A DNA stretch of 8,150 nucleotides from contig JAIXZF010000402.1 in the NCBI GenBank assembly GCA_027489835.1, positions 1 to 8,150 of the forward strand, read 5' to 3'. The translations under genes and the position numbers were made by a program. This DNA is from Hyphomicrobiales bacterium. GTDB taxonomy: Bacteria > Pseudomonadota > Alphaproteobacteria > Rhizobiales > Beijerinckiaceae. Positions 5,287 through 8,150 of the stretch are shown in pieces. Positions within the stretch are counted from its first letter, which is position 1, and every line of letters starts with the position of its first letter. The notes under the pieces are model-generated. The model was not told the origin of the DNA. It was given only the letters and a program-made list of their open reading frames with translations, and made no database searches.

Positions 5287-5311
5287 AACGCCGCGGGGTC
5301 GACGCGGTTCC
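5287..5311 (-). promoter_or_regulatory. EcfG-type promoter of the 83-residue protein gene
   Basis: On the minus strand, GGAAC (5311-5307), 16 bases and CGTT (5290-5287) match the EcfG consensus exactly. It sits in the 88-base gap after modC and faces the 83-residue gene, whose ATG is 38 bases beyond the -10 element. As at the other three sites, the base after GGAAC is C. Confidence 0.87.
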
Positions 5312-5336
5312 TGACCGGGCCTGCCCGCGGAGGCGA

Positions 5337-6428
5337 TCAATCGCGTCCGGCCAGCAGGCTTTCGTCGATGGACACCGTCTTGACGAGCGCCGTGACTTCG
5401 TCGCCGGCCGCGAGCCCGAGCCCGTCGATCGCCAGCCTCGTAGCGTAGGCCCTCAGCATGTCGCCGCCGGGCAGGGCGATGCTCACCAGCGCGAGGGGGC
5501 CGTCATCCGTCTCCAGACCGGTCAGCCGGCCTGTCAGCATCGTGCGCACGCTCAGCCCCTCCGGGCGGCCTCGGGCCAGGGTGACGCCGGCGGCCGGGAT
5601 GGCGAGCCTGACGCGCGCGCCATCCGGTCCCGACCGGCCCGGAACGACGATGTCGCCTGCGGGGTGCGCGAGCACGGTCACGCCGTAATCCGTCAGATAA
5701 CGAGTGACGACCGCTTCCAGGAACGACACGGCGTCGAACCGGCTTCCCGCCATGGCCAGCGCCGGCGACAGCACGTTCCTCGGCGGGCCGGCCGCCGCCA
5801 CCCGGCCTGCCTCGAGCCGCACCACATGCGCCGCCAGGCGGGCAACCTCGTCGATGGCATGGCTCACATAGATAACCGGGATGGCGAACTCGTCGCGCAG
5901 GCGCTCGATGAAGGGCAGGATCTCGAGCTTGCGCTCACGGTCGAGGGATGCGAGCGGCTCGTCCATCAGGAGCAGCCTGGGCGAAGCGAGCAGAGCCCGA
6001 CCGATGGCGACGCGCTGCCGCTCGCCGCCTGACAGCGAGCCCGGCCGGCGATCAAGCAGATGGCCGATGCCGAGCACGTCGACCACAGGTTCAAGGGCGA
6101 TGCGGCGCTCGGGCTTCGGCGTGAACCAGCGGCCATAGGCGAGGTTCGCGCGGACCGACAGATGCGGCAGCAGCAGCGCGTCCTGGAAGACGAGGCCGAT
6201 GCGTCGGCGATGGGGTGCGACCGCGATCCCCCGGTCCGTGTCGAGCAGGACCGTGTCGTCGAGGCTGGCATGCCCCCGGTCGGGCTGCTCCAGCCCCGCC
6301 AGAAGCCGGATCGCCGTCGTCTTGCCGGACCCTGACGGGCCGAACAGCGCGGTGACGCCGGCTCCCGCCTCGAAGGCGACGTCGAAGGCAAAGCCCGGCC
6401 GGGCGAGGCGGCAGGAGAAGCGGATCAC
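5337..6428 (-). CDS. modC: Molybdate ABC transporter ATP-binding protein ModC
   Basis: The 363-residue ATPase subunit that powers molybdate import through ModB. The ABC elements are complete: Walker A GPSGSGKTT (30-38), Q-loop Gln82, signature LSGGERQ (132-138), Walker B LLLMDEP (152-158), D-loop SLD (161-163) and switch His190. A C-terminal Mop/TOBE-type domain (about 292-356) is typical of ModC and binds oxyanion or senses it. I choose the GTG at 6428, which overlaps the modB stop as GTGA. The open frame continues upstream, but that part is antiparallel reading of modB in the wrong frame. Length fits the family (about 350-370). The overlap implies translational coupling with modB. No clear terminator is visible before the downstream 83-residue gene. 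Confidence 0.95.
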   Translation of the reverse strand: MIRFSCRLARPGFAFDVAFEAGAGVTALFGPSGSGKTTAIRLLAGLEQPDRGHASLDDTVLLDTDRGIAVAPHRRRIGLVFQDALLLPHLSVRANLAYGRWFTPKPERRIALEPVVDVLGIGHLLDRRPGSLSGGERQRVAIGRALLASPRLLLMDEPLASLDRERKLEILPFIERLRDEFAIPVIYVSHAIDEVARLAAHVVRLEAGRVAAAGPPRNVLSPALAMAGSRFDAVSFLEAVVTRYLTDYGVTVLAHPAGDIVVPGRSGPDGARVRLAIPAAGVTLARGRPEGLSVRTMLTGRLTGLETDDGPLALVSIALPGGDMLRAYATRLAIDGLGLAAGDEVTALVKTVSIDESLLAGRD

Positions 6429-7165
6429 CGCGCGCCGGCCTCGCCCGCCCTGGCCCCCGGGCGGGACCTGCGGGCCAGCCACTCGGATGCCAGCAAGGCG
6501 CCGAAGGCGATCACCACCGCCACGATGGAGAGACGCAGCGCGCCCGCCTCGCCGCCGGGCGCCTGGACATAGCCATAGATCGCGGCCGGAATCGTCCGGG
6601 TCTCGCCCGGGATGTTGGAGACGAAGGTGATCGTCGCGCCGAATTCCCCCAGCGCCTTGGCGAAGCACAGCACGGCACCCGCGATCACGCCCGGCAGGGC
6701 GAGCGGCAGCGTCACGGTGAGGAAGACCCAGGCGCGCGACGCCCCGAGCGTGCCGGCCGCCGCCTCCAATCTCTCGTCGATGCCCTCGATGGCGAGGCGG
6801 ATGGCCCGCACCAAGAGCGGAAAGCCCATCAACGCGCAGGCGAGGGCCGCGCCTGTCCAGCGGAAGGAGAGGACGATGCCGAAATGCTGCTCCAGCGCCG
6901 AGCCGAGGGGACCGCGCCGCCCGAACAGGAGCAGCAGCGCATACCCCGTGACGACCGGCGGAAGCACGAGCGGCAGATGTACGAGCCCGTCCAGCAGCAT
7001 CTTGCCGCGGAAGCGGCCGCGGGCCAGCGCCAGCGCCGCGGCGATGCCGAAGGGCAGGCTCGCCAGCGTGGCGACGGCGGCGACCCGCAGGCTCAGCTCG
7101 ATCGCGGTCCATTCCTCCGCCGTCAGGCGCCAGCCGCTTGCGATCCAGCCGTCCAAAAGGTCCAT
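6425..7165 (-). CDS. modB: Molybdate ABC transporter permease ModB
   Basis: The 246-residue inner-membrane permease of the molybdate importer, probably working as a dimer with two ModC. It is strongly hydrophobic with about five helices (around 25-48, 58-82, 103-125, 152-172 and 211-230). The cytoplasmic EAA loop that docks onto the ATPase is clear at about 134-154 (EAAAGTLGASRAWVFLTVTL). The stretch ALGEFGATITFVSNIPGETRT (about 171-191) is characteristic of ModB. The ATG at 7165 lies 24 bases after the modA stop. It has no obvious Shine-Dalgarno, so translation may depend on modA. The stop overlaps the GTG of modC. An Ala/Gly/Arg-rich tail (232-246) follows the last helix. Confidence 0.95.
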   Translation of the reverse strand: MDLLDGWIASGWRLTAEEWTAIELSLRVAAVATLASLPFGIAAALALARGRFRGKMLLDGLVHLPLVLPPVVTGYALLLLFGRRGPLGSALEQHFGIVLSFRWTGAALACALMGFPLLVRAIRLAIEGIDERLEAAAGTLGASRAWVFLTVTLPLALPGVIAGAVLCFAKALGEFGATITFVSNIPGETRTIPAAIYGYVQAPGGEAGALRLSIVAVVIAFGALLASEWLARRSRPGARAGEAGAR

Positions 7166-7189
7166 CCAGGCGATTCGAGAAGCCCGGCC

Positions 7190-7981
7190 TCAGCGCAGGA
7201 GCGCGAAGCCTTCGGCCTCGAAGATGCGTGTCGCCGCAGGGGACGTCAAATAGGCGAGGAAGGCGGCCGCGTCGGGGTGGTCCGACGCGGCCGTGAGCGC
7301 GGCGGGGTAGATGATGGGCGGATGGCTCGAGGCTGGGAACACGCCGGCCACTTTCACCCGCGGCTCGGAGCGCGCGTCGCTGGCATAGACGATGCCGTAT
7401 CGCGCCTCGCCCCGCGCCACCAGCGCCAGCGCGGCCCTGACGTTCTCGACGCCCGCGATCCGGGGCGCCACCTCATCCCAGACACCGAGCGAGACGAGCG
7501 CCTGCCTGGCGTACCGGCCGACCGGCACCGACTGCGGGTCTCCGGTGGCGAGGCGCGACGCGCCGATGGCCCTGGCGAGAGGAAAGCCGGGCGCGATCGC
7601 AAGCCCGTCCGCGTTGTCGGGGGCGGCGATCAGCACAAGCGTGTTGCCGAGCAGGTTCCGGCGGGTGCCTGACCGAACGAGGTTGCGCGCCTGGGCCCAA
7701 TCCATCCAGTCGATGTCGGCGGAGAGGAACAGGTCAGCCGGCGCGCCCTGCTCGATCTGCCGCGCCAGTGCCGACGAGGCCGCGAAGGACATGGCCGCGC
7801 GCTTGCCGGTCTCGGCCTGCCAGGCCGCCGCGATGGCGGTCAGGGCCGGCTGCAGGCTGGCGGCGGCGAAGACCAGGACGGGCCTGCCCGCGGCCGGCTG
7901 GGAGGGCGCAGCACGGGTGAAGGAAAGCATCGCGGGCAGGAGGGCGAGGGTCCGCAGGACCGCGCGACGGTTTGGCGACAT
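7190..7981 (-). CDS. modA: Molybdate-binding periplasmic protein ModA
   Basis: The 263-residue substrate-binding protein that delivers molybdate to ModBC in the periplasm. The N-terminus MSPNRRAVLRTLALLPAMLSF is an export signal with twin arginines, so Tat export is possible, with cleavage probably near residues 24-25. Typical ModA blocks follow: FAAASLQPAL (38-47) with the oxyanion-contacting Ser, SFAASSALARQIEQGAPADLF (about 65-85), GDPQSVPVGRYARQAL (147-162) and RYGIVYASDA (194-203). I start it at the ATG at 7981 because GGAG lies 6 bases upstream and the signal peptide then begins correctly; the frame extends upstream to 8065 but would add an Arg/Cys-rich lead that spoils the signal. It is first in modABC. 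I see no ModE-type TATA-containing palindrome upstream. Confidence 0.94.
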   Translation of the reverse strand: MSPNRRAVLRTLALLPAMLSFTRAAPSQPAAGRPVLVFAAASLQPALTAIAAAWQAETGKRAAMSFAASSALARQIEQGAPADLFLSADIDWMDWAQARNLVRSGTRRNLLGNTLVLIAAPDNADGLAIAPGFPLARAIGASRLATGDPQSVPVGRYARQALVSLGVWDEVAPRIAGVENVRAALALVARGEARYGIVYASDARSEPRVKVAGVFPASSHPPIIYPAALTAASDHPDAAAFLAYLTSPAATRIFEAEGFALLR

Positions 7982-7987
7982 TGGACA

Positions 7988-7991
7988 CTCC
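7988..7991 (-). promoter_or_regulatory. Ribosome binding site deciding the modA start
   Basis: GGAG on the minus strand, 6 bases before the ATG at 7981. It supports the 263-residue ModA with a proper signal peptide rather than the 28-residue longer open frame. Confidence 0.65.
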
Positions 7992-8150
7992 GGGCAGCGG
8001 CAGGACGGCCTTTGCCGGCGCCGCGAAGCCCGGCCAGCGGTACGACGCCACTTTGACAGCGGCAAGGCTTCGTGGCTACACGGCCCGGACCGCGGCCCGC
8101 AGAGCGCCGCTATGCGCGCCGCCGCGATGGCGCGCCGGGAGACGCGCCGA
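7992..8150. other. Region upstream of modA, no gene assigned
   Basis: About 160 bases of very GC-rich DNA. It must hold the modABC promoter unless modABC is part of a longer operon, but I find no convincing -10. TTGCCG followed by TACCGC at 17 bases on the minus strand is the best weak pair. No ModE-type palindrome is visible. A rightward ATG at 8112 opens a frame to the window end (MRAAAMARRE), too short to judge as a gene start. Confidence 0.3.

Noticed and set aside
6429..7112. Upstream extension of modC to a 591-residue protein
   Set aside because: The extra 228 residues are modB read in the wrong frame. The GTG at 6428 overlapping the modB stop gives a normal-length ModC.
8112..8150. 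Possible rightward gene start (ATG at 8112) divergent from modA
   Set aside because: Only 13 codons are visible, all Ala/Arg-rich, with no clear ribosome site; the window ends before it can be judged.

Overview
The window is GC-rich alphaproteobacterial DNA with strong G/C preference at third codon positions. It carries the core of the alphaproteobacterial general stress response (GSR): phyR, nepR, ecfG and a HisKA_2-type sensor kinase. PhyR-NepR-EcfG is restricted to Alphaproteobacteria. The gene order and the flanking genes suggest a member of the Hyphomicrobiales (Rhizobiales), but I cannot name a genus from sequence alone.

Layout. Bases 1-486 (+) hold the 3' part of a transglutaminase-like protease gene. 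Bases 473-2893 (-) hold the tight unit nepR-ecfG-sensor kinase, with an 11-base nepR/ecfG overlap and an ATGA ecfG/kinase overlap. Bases 3074-3868 (+) hold phyR, transcribed divergently and ending at a perfect 16-bp bidirectional terminator (3908-3945). On the other side of that terminator come small leftward genes: a 24-residue hydrophobic peptide (3979-4053) and a DUF1328 membrane protein (4098-4265). A 54-residue membrane protein (4434-4598, +), a 76-residue unknown (4724-4954, +) and an 83-residue hydrophilic protein (4997-5248, -) follow. Bases 5337-7981 (-) are modABC, the molybdate ABC importer. The last 169 bases are the region upstream of modA.

How it fits together. Four exact matches to the EcfG promoter (GGAAC, 16-base spacer, CGTT) lie in intergenic DNA, each correctly oriented 32-77 bases before a start codon: nepR, the DUF1328 gene, the 54-residue gene and the 83-residue gene. 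The window therefore appears to hold both the GSR switch and a local output set of small, mostly membrane-associated proteins. By family knowledge, phosphorylated PhyR binds the anti-sigma factor NepR and frees EcfG. EcfG would then transcribe its own operon and the small-protein genes.

The most unusual item is the kinase at 473-2131. Its phospho-accepting H-box is intact, but the N-box and both glycine-rich boxes of its ATP-binding domain are eroded. It may be a phosphatase or pseudokinase acting on PhyR rather than an ordinary kinase.
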